From Mycolicibacterium tokaiense (lineage in GTDB: Bacteria > Actinomycetota > Actinomycetes > Mycobacteriales > Mycobacteriaceae), in the NCBI RefSeq assembly GCF_010725885.1, contig NZ_AP022600.1, forward strand, positions 1,116,001-1,180,000: a DNA stretch of 64,000 nt, read 5' to 3'. Below the pieces are notes generated by a model, which made no database searches, was not told the DNA's origin, and saw only the letters and a program-made list of their open reading frames with translations. Below, in pieces: positions 39,110-47,893 of the stretch. The translations under genes were made by a program, and so were the position numbers. Every line of letters starts with the position of its first letter. The first letter of the stretch is position 1.

Positions 39110-39121
39110 ATGACGTGTCAT
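39110..39121. promoter_or_regulatory. Palindrome in the marR-pirin divergent region
   Basis: ATGACGTGTCAT is a perfect 5-bp dyad around GT (ATGAC/GTCAT), with flanking TAC/CTA extending the symmetry imperfectly. It lies 23 bases upstream of the MarR start. It is a plausible MarR operator. Confidence 0.5.
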
Positions 39122-39180
39122 CTATGTTGTCCGCATCAGCCCATCCATCTAGGCTGGCGACCACCCCACGAGGAGTGCTG

Positions 39181-39942
39181 ATGACCACCGCAACCGCAGT
39201 CGATATCCGCCGAGCCGACGACCGCGCGAAGACCAAGATCGCCTGGCTGGACTCCAAGCACTCGTTCTCGTTCGGCCACCACTACGAACCCGACAACACC
39301 CACCACGGCCTGCTGCTGGTGAACAACGACGATATTGTCAAGCCCGGCAGCGGATTTGACACCCATCCGCACCGCGATATGGAGATCATCACCTGGGTAC
39401 TGCGGGGCTCCCTGGTACACCAGGATTCCACCGGTCACTCCGGCGTCATCTATCCCGGCCTGGCGCAACGGATGTCGGCAGGTAAGGGCATCCTGCACTC
39501 GGAGAAGAACGACTCCTGGCGCCTCACTGGCGGCGAAAACCACAGCGAGCCGGTGCATTTCGTGCAGATGTGGGTGGTTCCCGACGAATCCGGCATCACC
39601 CCCGGCTACCAGCAGCTCGAGATCGACGATGAGCTGATGCGCGGCAAGCTGGTCACCATCGCCTCCGGCATGCCCGAGCACCAGGGCGAGACCGCCATCG
39701 GCATCCGCAACAAGTACGCCGCCCTGCACGGTGCGCGGCTGCAGGCCGGCGAGAGCGTGCAGTTGCCCGAGGCGCCCTACCTGCACCTGTTCGTCCCGCG
39801 CGGCGAGGTCACCCTCGAAGGTGCGGGCGCGCTGCACGAAGGCGACGCGGTGCGCTTCACCGCCTCCGGTGGTCAGCGGGTCACCGCCACCACCCCCTCC
39901 GAGATCCTGGTTTGGGAGATGCATGCCGGATTGGCCGGTTAA
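39181..39942 (+). CDS. Pirin family protein (Rv0181c-like)
   Basis: This 253-residue bicupin protein has the four pirin metal ligands in the N-terminal cupin: H62 and H64 (THPHRDME), H106 and E108 (ILHSEKND). Bacterial pirins are iron proteins with quercetin 2,3-dioxygenase activity in some cases or redox-regulatory roles. GAGGAG lies just upstream of the ATG. It is divergent from a MarR regulator and overlaps the next lipoprotein gene by 20 bases. It matches Rv0181c, which lies next to sigG in M. tuberculosis; here the DUF559 and marR genes separate them. Confidence 0.92.
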   Translation: MTTATAVDIRRADDRAKTKIAWLDSKHSFSFGHHYEPDNTHHGLLLVNNDDIVKPGSGFDTHPHRDMEIITWVLRGSLVHQDSTGHSGVIYPGLAQRMSAGKGILHSEKNDSWRLTGGENHSEPVHFVQMWVVPDESGITPGYQQLEIDDELMRGKLVTIASGMPEHQGETAIGIRNKYAALHGARLQAGESVQLPEAPYLHLFVPRGEVTLEGAGALHEGDAVRFTASGGQRVTATTPSEILVWEMHAGLAG

Positions 39943-41230
39943 GACCCTCGCCGCGGGCGCCGCGGCCCTCCTGTTCGCCGGGTGCAGCCAACCTGCCCCA
40001 GAGCCTGAGGATCCGACCACGACGTCGCCGCCGCCGGCCACCACCGAAGCGGCGGCGGCGCCCCAGGGCCTGGCCCCGGTGACCGTCGAGGTCCCCGACG
40101 GGATGGACACGGCGCCCTTCGACGTCCCGCGCACGGCCCAGGTGCCGCCCGGCTGGAGCCTGTCGGTGTGGGCCCGGGTGCCCGAGGCGCGGCTGGCCCA
40201 GTGGCTGCCCGACGACACCTTGCTGATCTCACGGCCCGACGCCGGCGAGGTGATCCGGCTGACCCGCGACGGGGACGCCGCACAGCCCAGCGTGCTGCTC
40301 GACGGCCTGACCCAGCCCCACGGCCTGGATTTCCGCGACGACACCCTGTACGTCGCCGAGAGCAACCAGGTGAGCGCCTATCCGTACGCCGACGGCCGAC
40401 TCGGCGAGCCGCGGGTGATCGCGGGCAATCTGCCCGACGCCCGCAGCCCTGACCTGCGCGGCGCGTACTCCCACGCACTCAAGAGCGTGGCGGTGGGCCC
40501 GGACCGCAGGGTGTACTTCTCCATCGGCTCCACCGGCAACATCTCCGCCGAGGACCGCGACGCCACCCCGCCGCGGGCCACCGTCATGACCGTGGCCCCC
40601 GAGGGTGGACCGGCCCAGCCGTGGGCCACCGGCGTGCGCAACGGCACCGGTCTGGCCATCGCTCCGGACGGTTCGCTGTGGACAGCCAACAACGGCCGCG
40701 ACAACGTCGCGCGCCCCAGCGACGGACAGGTGGTTCAGGAGTACGTCACCGACAACCCACCCGAACAGATGGCCCGCCTGTTCGAGGGGCGCGAATTGGG
40801 TTGGCCCTACTGCAATCCCGAGGGTGGGCCGTCGAATCTGCCGTTGATCAACGACGTCCAGACCAATCCCGACGGGGCCCTGCTGGACTGCGCGGCGCTA
40901 CCACCGATCGAGCAGAGTTTCCCAGCACACTCGGCGCCCCTGGGCCTGGCCTTCACCGATGCCGTGTTGCCCGCGCCGTACCAGAGCGGGGCCCTGGTAG
41001 GGGTGCACGGATCATGGAATGCGTCCCCGCCCCGGGCACCCGAGGTCTCCTTCTTCCCGTGGACGAGTGGCACGCTGGGCCCGCGTCAGACCCTGGTCGG
41101 CGGGTTCCAGAGCGAGGACGGGTCGCGCTGGGGCCGGCCGGTGGCAGCTGTGGATGGTCCCGACGGTGCCGTCTACGTCACTGACGACGACGCCGGCGCC
41201 GTGTATCGACTGGCGCCTCCCGGCCGCTGA
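39923..41230 (+). CDS. Exported beta-propeller lipoprotein, PQQ-type sugar (sorbosone) dehydrogenase-like
   Basis: This 435-residue lipoprotein has signal peptide and lipobox LLFAGC, followed by a Pro/Thr/Glu-rich linker. A six-bladed propeller-like domain follows, with segments LTQPHGLDFRDDTLYVAE, VAVGPDRRVYFSIGSTGN, RNGTGLAIAPDGSLW, AHSAPLGLAF and HGSWNASPPRAPEV typical of soluble glucose/sorbosone dehydrogenases. PQQ dependence is a family inference; mycobacteria often cannot make PQQ. The start overlaps pirin by 20 bases, so the two are likely co-expressed. Confidence 0.82.
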   Translation: MPDWPVKTLAAGAAALLFAGCSQPAPEPEDPTTTSPPPATTEAAAAPQGLAPVTVEVPDGMDTAPFDVPRTAQVPPGWSLSVWARVPEARLAQWLPDDTLLISRPDAGEVIRLTRDGDAAQPSVLLDGLTQPHGLDFRDDTLYVAESNQVSAYPYADGRLGEPRVIAGNLPDARSPDLRGAYSHALKSVAVGPDRRVYFSIGSTGNISAEDRDATPPRATVMTVAPEGGPAQPWATGVRNGTGLAIAPDGSLWTANNGRDNVARPSDGQVVQEYVTDNPPEQMARLFEGRELGWPYCNPEGGPSNLPLINDVQTNPDGALLDCAALPPIEQSFPAHSAPLGLAFTDAVLPAPYQSGALVGVHGSWNASPPRAPEVSFFPWTSGTLGPRQTLVGGFQSEDGSRWGRPVAAVDGPDGAVYVTDDDAGAVYRLAPPGR

Positions 41231-41305
41231 CGTCGTCGTCAGCAAAGTTACGGTGGCGCAGCGTGATTCACGTGAAACCACCTCGTTTCGCACCTGTTAT
41301 CAAAG

Positions 41306-41333
41306 TTGACAGTGTGTCAAGTGTGGTTATTGT
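41306..41333 (+). promoter_or_regulatory. Candidate sigma-70-type promoter with embedded dyad
   Basis: A consensus -35 TTGACA (41306-41311) and a -10-like TATTGT (41328-41333) are separated by 16 bases. The -35 is also one arm of a perfect TTGACA-GTG-TGTCAA dyad (41306-41320), so a repressor could block it. The gene start is about 40 bases downstream. Confidence 0.45.
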
Positions 41334-41374
41334 GATGGTTGTCCCATTTCCCCGCGCGCGCCGAAAGGGCAACC

Positions 41375-42454
41375 GTGAGAGCCGCCATCACCACCGCCCG
41401 GCGCACCGTCGCCGTCGCCGCGGCGGTGCTGCTGAGTGCTGGTATCGCAGCCGCGACGGGCGAACCGGTGGCGCGGGCCTCCGGCAAAGAAGCTCTGGCG
41501 GCGGCGATCGCCAATACGCAGGGCTCGTATCTGGTGTACGCCTTCGGCGGCGGGCACCCCGCACCCATGCTCGATGCGGCAGGCAATGCCTACGAGATGG
41601 ACAACGGCGGCCTGCTGATGATCATCAAAGCCGCCTCCCAGCGACTGGCCCCGCGCCTGCTGGTCGACACCCACAACGGCTACCAGGCCCGCTGCGAGCG
41701 CACCCCCGGCGCACGCACCCGGGAAGGGCTGTGGCAGGCCGCGGAGATCTACACGCCGGTGGCGGCCTGGCAAGCGATGGGACAACCCACCATCGCGATC
41801 AACGCCAACTTCTTCGACATCCGCAGCCAGGCCGGCGGGTCGTGGAAGAACACCGGCTGCAGTTCCCCGCTGGGCGCCTATGTGGACAACACCCGCGGCC
41901 AGGGCAAGGTCAACATGGCGGTGACGGGCACCATCCCCTATGCGGGCAAGCAGGGGTTGTCGGGCGGTGATGAGAAGTGGACCGCCTTGTCCACGATGAT
42001 CCTGCCGGTGGGCGGGGCGCCATTTGTGGTGTCGCCCAAGTCCACTGACGACTACGACGCAGCCGGACCGGTGATCACCCGGATGGTCGACGAGGGCAGC
42101 CGCTTCGTGGCCGTCGCCGGCCTGGGCCTGCTGGCACCCGGAGACACCGGCCAGCTCAACGACCCGGGCCCCTCGGCGTCGCGGACCGCCATCGCCTACT
42201 CGAAGGCCAGGGACGAGATGTACGTCTTCCAGGGCGGCAGTTACACCCCCGATGAGGTGCAGAACCTGTTCCGCGCCCTGGGCAGCGACACCGCGGTGCT
42301 GCTCGACGGCGGCGGGTCATCGGCGATCGTGCTGCGCCGGGACACCGGCGGCATGTGGGCCGGCGCCGGGGTGCCCAAGGGAAACTGCGACACCATGGCC
42401 GTGCTGTGCGACTCACGTGAGCGGGCACTGCCGAGTTGGTTGGCATTCAACTGA
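41375..42454 (+). CDS. Exported phosphodiester glycosidase (NAGPA/DUF2233 domain) protein
   Basis: This 359-residue protein has an N-terminal signal sequence (TVAVAAAVLLSAGIAAA) followed by a NAGPA-like domain. Key motifs are INANFFDI in the middle and VLLDGGGSSAIVL near the C-terminus, which hold the active site of N-acetylglucosamine-1-phosphodiester alpha-N-acetylglucosaminidase relatives. The GTG at 41375 has AAAGGG 6 bases upstream and was preferred to a TTG at 41339. Relatives remove sugar caps from phosphodiester-linked polymers; an envelope glycan substrate is likely. It is convergent with the fructosamine kinase (8-base overlap). Confidence 0.85.
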   Translation: MRAAITTARRTVAVAAAVLLSAGIAAATGEPVARASGKEALAAAIANTQGSYLVYAFGGGHPAPMLDAAGNAYEMDNGGLLMIIKAASQRLAPRLLVDTHNGYQARCERTPGARTREGLWQAAEIYTPVAAWQAMGQPTIAINANFFDIRSQAGGSWKNTGCSSPLGAYVDNTRGQGKVNMAVTGTIPYAGKQGLSGGDEKWTALSTMILPVGGAPFVVSPKSTDDYDAAGPVITRMVDEGSRFVAVAGLGLLAPGDTGQLNDPGPSASRTAIAYSKARDEMYVFQGGSYTPDEVQNLFRALGSDTAVLLDGGGSSAIVLRRDTGGMWAGAGVPKGNCDTMAVLCDSRERALPSWLAFN

Positions 42455-43202
42455 GTTCGCGCGCCACCCGTGCCACCTCGCGCCCGTAGCCGCCGCCGAA
42501 CAGCACCACATGGGCCAGCAGCGGGTAGAGCTGGTGCAGCCCCACCCGGTTCTGCCAACCCTCACGCAGCCGGTGCACGCTCTGGTAGCCGCGCAACACC
42601 GCCGGCAGGTGCGGGCAGCCGAACAACGCCAGCATGGCCAGGTCGGTCTCCCGGTGCCCACCGTGGGCGGCCGGATCGATCAGCACCACCCCGTCCGCGG
42701 TCCACAGCACGTTGCCGCTCCACAGGTCGCCGTGGAGTCGCGCCGGAGCGTCGTCATCATCGAAGTCGCCTGCCGCACAACGCCTCATCACGGTATCGAG
42801 ATCGCGGACGGTCCGGTTCTCCAGTCGAGGCCTGGCCCGCTCGAGCATCGGCGCCAGCCGCTCCTCGGCATAGAACACCCCCCACCGCGGGTGCGTGGCA
42901 TACGTCATCGGCAGCAGGTGCTCCAGCGGCCCGAAGAACCCCGGGCCCGGCCAGCCTTGCGGCGGCGCCCCGAACCCGGCGGCGCCCGCATTGTGCGTGC
43001 GGGCCAGTCGCGCGCCGAATTCGAGGGCGGCGTTCTCGGTGGGGGTCGTGGACTCCAGGCGCTGCAGCGTCAGTGAGGTGTCATCGAAGCTCACCACCTG
43101 TGCGCAGGCCACCCCGCCGGGAGCCGATGACAGCCACTGCAGACCCGCGGCTTCGCAGGCGAAGAAGCCGGGTGGCGCAGCGCGGTGGCGTTTGACGAAC
43201 AC
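42447..43202 (-). CDS. Fructosamine kinase family protein
   Basis: This 251-residue aminoglycoside-phosphotransferase-fold kinase of the FN3K family has the catalytic loop RLHGDLWSGN (H157, D159) and the metal-binding DPAAHGGHRETDL (about 176-188). The N-lobe is compact and lacks an obvious P-loop, as usual. It phosphorylates protein- or sugar-bound fructosamines or ribulosamines to promote deglycation. The start is a GTG, 9 bases downstream of the exported PE-PPE-like gene on the same strand. The 3' end overlaps the glycosidase gene. Confidence 0.9.
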   Translation of the reverse strand: MFVKRHRAAPPGFFACEAAGLQWLSSAPGGVACAQVVSFDDTSLTLQRLESTTPTENAALEFGARLARTHNAGAAGFGAPPQGWPGPGFFGPLEHLLPMTYATHPRWGVFYAEERLAPMLERARPRLENRTVRDLDTVMRRCAAGDFDDDDAPARLHGDLWSGNVLWTADGVVLIDPAAHGGHRETDLAMLALFGCPHLPAVLRGYQSVHRLREGWQNRVGLHQLYPLLAHVVLFGGGYGREVARVARELS

Positions 43203-43211
43203 CCTGCGAGA

Positions 43212-45494
43212 CTAGGCCGCCTCCTGCTTCTCGGTCTTCTCTGCCTTCTCGGCCTTGTCCGCCTTCTCGGTCTCCTCGGAGGTGTCCTGACCGCTGTCGG
43301 TCGGCTCCGACGTGTCCTCGTCGTCCCGGGTGCCGCGGGTTCCGTAGATCACCCGCTCGATCTCCGTGCGGCCTTGCTTCGCGATGTCATCCAACGACTT
43401 CCAGGCATTCTTGAACCCGGCGTCGATCTGCTCGAAGGCGTTGTGGTCGCCGCGGTCGGTCTTCACGTCTGCGGTTTCCGCGTCCCCGGTCTCGGTGTCC
43501 CCGGTGTCGTCGTCGGACTGCTCGTCGACGTCGGCGGGCTCGGTCCCGCCAGTGTCTTCGTCGAGCTGTTGTCCGACGACCGCGGGCAGTTCCGGTGGCG
43601 CCGAACGCTGCTGTGCCGCTTCAGGTTCGGCCAGCGCCGTCACGTCGTCGGGGGTCGCGCCGAGGGCCGTCTCGAGACTACCGTCGCCGAGTAGTGCCCG
43701 GACGATGTTGACCAGGGTGCGCAGCGGGTTGTCCACCGGGGTGGAGCTGATGATGCCGTCTTCGACGGCCTGCTCGACACCGGCGACCAGCGCCTCGAAC
43801 ACATCACCGGGCACCCGCGCCCAGTCGATATTGGACGGTAGGGTGCCGAACGGGGTGATGACGTCGGCCTGATCCAGCGTGCGTTCGTACCCGTTGTCCT
43901 GGTCGACATCGGTGAACCCGAGATTGGTCAGGATCTTCAGTGCCGGCTCCAGCGCGGTGGCGACCGGATTGTTGAAGTTCATCCCGGTGACCAGGTTGAG
44001 GGCGTCGACCGGCAGCCGGATCGGCTCGAGCAGCGGCAAGCTGCTGGTGGGCAGCGTCAGGTAGAGATTGAGCGCCAGCGGATCGCCGGCCGCCACTGCG
44101 GCCAGTGCCTCCGCCAGTTGGGGGGTGGCCTGGTCGGTCAGCGCCGAGACCAACCCGGTCAGGGTCAGGCCCCGGAGGATGTACGTCGGGAACAGCAGCG
44201 CTGCACCGGCATTGAGCAGGGAGACCGGGTTGCCCCAGGCCGGGAAGTCCGACAGTGGATCGTACTGCGCCGTTGCGTCGACCTTGACCGGGATGAGATT
44301 GGCCCCGCCCAGGGTGATGCCGGTGCCGAGGATCGGCACATTGAGCGTACTGGTGGGGTCGGTACTGCTGGTTGCCTCGGCGTCGGGAGTGACGGTGTCG
44401 ATGCCGGCCAGTGCGGCCAGGGGGTACATCCGGGCGAACAGTCCGCCGTTGGCGCGTCCGGGGTTGCGCAGCAGGATCATCGGCAGCACGGTGATGCTGC
44501 CGAGCAGCGGACTGACTCCGGTATAGGCCGCTCCCCCGGGCTGGTTCGGCAGTTGCGCCACCACCTGTGGGTAGGCCATCCCGGCGGCGAACGCGCCCAG
44601 TCCGAACCCGGCGACCACCGGGATCCGCAGGTCAACCAGGTCCAGGTCTCCGAACTCGCTGAGGGCGATCTGCAGCGGGGTCAGCAGGGCGGTCTTCTGC
44701 AGGAAATTGAGGTCGGGGTTGTTCTGGATACCTGAGATCAGTTGATTCAGAATGCTGGCCACCCCGATGTTCAAGTAGGGGGTCCCGTTGATCTCATCGG
44801 CGACGGAGTTCGGGAACCCCGGTACCCAACCCAGATCCACGCCCAGGAATTTGAGCAGGGTCAGCGGCGGGCCGGCGGTGATGATGTTGAGTCCGGGGGC
44901 GTCAACGCCCGCAAGGTTCAGCGGGTCGCTGAGGTCCAGGCCCAGCAGGGTGGTCAGGTCCAGCACGTCAGTGATCCCGGCACCGGTCAGAAACGGTGCG
45001 AGGAGGGGGCCGACGCCGGGGATCCCGGCCACGTCCAGTGGGATACCGGCCAGGGTCTGGGTGATGATGGCGCCCAGTGCGTTGTTCACCACCTCTTCCG
45101 GGTCGTAGCCCAGTGCGGTGAGCAGACCCGAGAGGTTGACGTTGTCCAGGATCGCGCGTTCGATGGCGGCGGCCACGTCCTGGAATCCGTTGTAGACCGT
45201 GGCGCCGACGCCGAAGGTCAGGTCCGGGATGTCGGCCGGGTCTGGGGCTCCCGGGGCCAATTCCATCGGCGGTAGTCCGGGTGAGCCGGGGGTGGCCACC
45301 AGCGCCGAGGCGAAGCCGCCGACCAGCGCGGCGTTCACCACCGTGTCGCTGCGTACCGGGTCGGCACCCGGCGCTGCGTTTGCCTGCAGGGGCGTCACGG
45401 TGGTCACGGCCATCGCCGTCACCGTTGCCGTGGCAGCTCCGACGGTGGCCACTCGACGTGCTCGTTCTCTGCGCTTGCGATGCGTGCCGGCCAT
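43212..45494 (-). CDS. Exported PE-PPE-like domain protein with acidic/lysine-rich tail
   Basis: This 760-residue exported protein has a signal sequence with an RKRRERARR n-region and cleavage near NA-AP. It has no PE or PPE N-terminal domain. Residues of roughly 300-600 resemble the pfam PE-PPE hydrolase-like domain: NPVSLLNAGAALLFPTYI, NLYLTLPTSSLPLLEPIRLP, NNPVATALEPALKILTNLGFTDVDQDNGYERTLDQ. I see no convincing G-x-S-x-G nucleophile elbow. The last 170 residues are Asp/Glu/Thr-rich and end in KAEKAEKTEK-type repeats. It is likely a cell-surface or envelope protein of unknown activity. Confidence 0.72.
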   Translation of the reverse strand: MAGTHRKRRERARRVATVGAATATVTAMAVTTVTPLQANAAPGADPVRSDTVVNAALVGGFASALVATPGSPGLPPMELAPGAPDPADIPDLTFGVGATVYNGFQDVAAAIERAILDNVNLSGLLTALGYDPEEVVNNALGAIITQTLAGIPLDVAGIPGVGPLLAPFLTGAGITDVLDLTTLLGLDLSDPLNLAGVDAPGLNIITAGPPLTLLKFLGVDLGWVPGFPNSVADEINGTPYLNIGVASILNQLISGIQNNPDLNFLQKTALLTPLQIALSEFGDLDLVDLRIPVVAGFGLGAFAAGMAYPQVVAQLPNQPGGAAYTGVSPLLGSITVLPMILLRNPGRANGGLFARMYPLAALAGIDTVTPDAEATSSTDPTSTLNVPILGTGITLGGANLIPVKVDATAQYDPLSDFPAWGNPVSLLNAGAALLFPTYILRGLTLTGLVSALTDQATPQLAEALAAVAAGDPLALNLYLTLPTSSLPLLEPIRLPVDALNLVTGMNFNNPVATALEPALKILTNLGFTDVDQDNGYERTLDQADVITPFGTLPSNIDWARVPGDVFEALVAGVEQAVEDGIISSTPVDNPLRTLVNIVRALLGDGSLETALGATPDDVTALAEPEAAQQRSAPPELPAVVGQQLDEDTGGTEPADVDEQSDDDTGDTETGDAETADVKTDRGDHNAFEQIDAGFKNAWKSLDDIAKQGRTEIERVIYGTRGTRDDEDTSEPTDSGQDTSEETEKADKAEKAEKTEKQEAA

Positions 45495-45514
45495 CTGAAC
45501 AGCCCCTTCATGAA

Positions 45515-45534
45515 ATTCTCAGGTTATTCTCAGG
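45515..45534. promoter_or_regulatory. Tandem direct repeat upstream of the PE-PPE-like gene
   Basis: ATTCTCAGG occurs at 45515-45523 and again at 45526-45534, exactly one helical turn (11 bp) apart, ending about 40 bases upstream of the PE-PPE-like start. Such same-face direct repeats are typical binding sites for OmpR/PhoP-like activators. The surrounding 45495-45626 is AT-rich for this genome and has no gene. Confidence 0.4.
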
Positions 45535-45626
45535 ACCGTAACATCGCGTGTAGCAATGCTGCGCCGAATTGCTGATATTGCCGCAAAATCAGCGCGGTTA
45601 CCAAGATCAGATGTATTTAAAGTTTG

Positions 45627-45642
45627 CTGACGCGCGCGTCAG
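45627..45642 (-). terminator. Palindrome at the SDR gene 3' end
   Basis: CTGACGCGCGCGTCAG is a perfect 16-bp palindrome containing the SDR stop codon. On the minus strand it is followed by CAAACTTTAAA, a short T/A-rich run, which suits an intrinsic terminator. Confidence 0.5.
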
Positions 45643-46463
45643 GGTTGCCCGAAGGCCTTGCGAAGCAGGCGGTCGGCCACCCCGGCGGGGAGGGTGCTGA
45701 CCACAGCGATCTGCAGGCGCGCAGCCATGCCGGGCACATAGCGCGCCTTGGGACGGCGGTCGCTCAGCGCCTTCTCGATCAGCCGGGCCACCACGTCCGC
45801 CGGCACCGCCGCCTTCTGCGAGCTCGGGATCATCGCGCGGAAACCCGCGATGTGCCCGGCATACAGCACCCGCTGTTCGGGCGTCATCGCCGACTCCATC
45901 TCGTCGGCCGCCGCCTCGGCGGTGTCCCACATATCCGTTGCGGTCTGGGCGGGTTCGATGATGCTGACGCGGATGCCCCAGGGCCGCAATTCCATTCGGA
46001 GGGCGTCCGCAGCAGCCTCGAGGGCGAACTTGGAGGCGCAGTACGGGCCCAGCATCGGTGCGGCAATCCGGCCATTCACGCTGGAAACAAACACCATTCG
46101 CCCCGCGGATGCTCTCAGCAGCGGTATCACCGCCTGCGCCACCGCGATCTGTCCCACGACGTTGACGTCGAGTTGACGGCGCAACTGTTCGATCGGTACC
46201 GCCTCCAGCGGTGCGCCCACCACGGTGCCCGCGTTGTTGACCACGGCATCGAGTCGGGCGGGCAAGTGGTCCCGGAGCGCGGACACCTGGTCGAGGTCGG
46301 TGATGTCCAACGGCAGCGGCGTCACCCCGGCCACCGCGGCGAGGTGGGCGCCGTCCTGGCTGCGGCGTACGCCGGCGAACACCTGCCAGCCCCGATGGGC
46401 CAGGTGGATGGCGGTGGCTCTTCCGATACCCCGGGACGCTCCCGTGACCAGAACGCTCGCCAT
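45639..46463 (-). CDS. Short-chain dehydrogenase/reductase
   Basis: This 274-residue classical SDR has the cofactor motif TGASRGIG (7-14), NNAG (76-79), and catalytic Ser127/128, Y141 and K145 (GPYCASK). RR at 33-34 suggests NADP(H) preference. The ATG at 46463 (MASVLVTG) fits the family; upstream frame extension is unlikely. It lies downstream of mam1D on the same strand after a 231-bp gap, so it probably has its own promoter. The substrate is unknown, plausibly a lipid or sterol keto group. Confidence 0.9.
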   Translation of the reverse strand: MASVLVTGASRGIGRATAIHLAHRGWQVFAGVRRSQDGAHLAAVAGVTPLPLDITDLDQVSALRDHLPARLDAVVNNAGTVVGAPLEAVPIEQLRRQLDVNVVGQIAVAQAVIPLLRASAGRMVFVSSVNGRIAAPMLGPYCASKFALEAAADALRMELRPWGIRVSIIEPAQTATDMWDTAEAAADEMESAMTPEQRVLYAGHIAGFRAMIPSSQKAAVPADVVARLIEKALSDRRPKARYVPGMAARLQIAVVSTLPAGVADRLLRKAFGQP

Positions 46464-46694
46464 CACCACTCCCGTCGAGGTCACCGTCGTGGTCGGACAC
46501 CGGGGAGACACGGCTGGCGTGCCCCGCCCGGTGTCCGCCCCCGACATCGCGGGGCAGATCTGCCCAAGTCATACCCGCTGTGAGCCGGCCGGCTACGAGC
46601 GCCCCGACACGTCGCACCCAGCCCGCTCACAGCGTGCGCTAAGAAATGTACACGAGCGTGACCAGATTTTATTGACGTTTCGGCAACCGAAAAT

Positions 46695-47375
46695 CTACAA
46701 CTGGGGGGTCAGATCCAGGGACGTGATGGTGTCCATGCTCGTCACCAGCCACTGCGAGCCCTCGCGCTGCAATGTCAGACGGTAGGACAGGTACCGCAAC
46801 GACGGGATGTCCTTCGACAACGGACTGGTGGCCGTCGAGTTGGTGTACACGATGGCCGTGGCGTCGCGTCCGCTGACCGACTCGACCGCCGCGCCCACCA
46901 CCTGGGTGTTGTTGGTGACCTGAGCCTGCTTGTTGGTCGGCGCGATGGCGTCGACGTATTTGCGGTACTGCGCTTCGAAGTCGCCGCCGAGGAATCGCGC
47001 AGACCGGTCGGCCAGCGACTCCATGTTCTCCGGGGTGTAGGTCCACAACGTGGTGATGGCATCCGCAGCAGTGCGAGCGATGTCGAGCTTGGTGTCCACG
47101 AGCGCGCGGTGCGCCACGTATGGCTGCAGGGTGGACGCGGTGAAGGCGCCGGCGCCGACGAACACCACCGCAGCCGCTCCGATCGCCGCCGGAGCCCATC
47201 TCGGCGCCGCACGGCGGGGAGCCGCGGCCACCGGTTCCTCGGCCGGCACCGACTCTGCGGTCGCGTCGGCGGTGACGGTCCGCGTCCGGCGTCGCGCCTT
47301 GCCCACCGGCGTCCTGGGCGGCTCACTCTCGGTGTCGTCGGTCAGATCACCTGCAGCAGATTGCTGATCTTCCAC
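46695..47375 (-). CDS. mam1D: Mce-associated membrane protein Mam1D
   Basis: This 226-residue protein has an N-terminal basic cytoplasmic part (KARRRTRT), one membrane helix (about residues 60-85), and a Mam/VirB8-like extracytoplasmic domain ending LTSMDTITSLDLTPQL. It is the last gene of the mce1 operon (Rv0178-like). The GTG at 47375 is supported by GGAAGGAGA just upstream; it overlaps mam1C by 34 bases. Mam proteins associate with and stabilise the Mce transporter. Confidence 0.88.
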   Translation of the reverse strand: MEDQQSAAGDLTDDTESEPPRTPVGKARRRTRTVTADATAESVPAEEPVAAAPRRAAPRWAPAAIGAAAVVFVGAGAFTASTLQPYVAHRALVDTKLDIARTAADAITTLWTYTPENMESLADRSARFLGGDFEAQYRKYVDAIAPTNKQAQVTNNTQVVGAAVESVSGRDATAIVYTNSTATSPLSKDIPSLRYLSYRLTLQREGSQWLVTSMDTITSLDLTPQL

Positions 47376-47893
47376 TGGTCTCCTTCCTGGATCGCGGTGG
47401 CCACCCAACGGGAACCGTCCTCGAAGGTCCTGCCGTCCGGGAACGTCGTCACCGTCTTGGTGGCCACCAGCACGTCGGCGCTGCCGTCGTCGTTCCAGCG
47501 TTCCACCCCCGCGTCGAGCACCGTTCCCGTGGTGGGTTCGGCCCGGGCCACCTGAACAACGATCTCGTTGATCCGCTGCTGGTAGTCCTGCGCCAGCTGC
47601 CCGGTGGCCTGATCCAGCACCGCATCGGCATAGTCGTTGGCGCGCATGGGATCCGGTGAGGTGTACTGCGTCATGAACCCGCGCACGTAACTGATCACCG
47701 CGACGTTGCGCACCGCCTCCGTGCGATGCTGCTCATGGGTGATCAGCAGTAGGGTGCCCGCCGTCAGCGCGGCGATCAGCACCACCACCGCCGACGCCAT
47801 CAGCACCACCAACCCGACGGGACGCCCCCGGTGCGGGGCGCGCCGGCTGAACTGCTCGGGTGCCTTCTCCTCGACCCTGCGGCGCGGACTCAC
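47342..47893 (-). CDS. mam1C: Mce-associated membrane protein Mam1C
   Basis: This 183-residue protein has a short basic N-terminus, one membrane helix (about 25-50, VGLVVLMASAVVVLIAALTA), then a Mam domain with an NDYADAVLDQATGQLAQDYQ helix and a beta sheet (VERWNDDGSADVLVATK). The GTG start overlaps the mam1B stop by four bases. Length and position match Rv0177. Confidence 0.88.
   Translation of the reverse strand: MSPRRRVEEKAPEQFSRRAPHRGRPVGLVVLMASAVVVLIAALTAGTLLLITHEQHRTEAVRNVAVISYVRGFMTQYTSPDPMRANDYADAVLDQATGQLAQDYQQRINEIVVQVARAEPTTGTVLDAGVERWNDDGSADVLVATKTVTTFPDGRTFEDGSRWVATAIQEGDQWKISNLLQVI

Noticed and set aside
42241..42558. Possible small minus-strand gene at the glycosidase/kinase junction
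   Set aside because: It is a shadow of the two convergent genes with no start signal.
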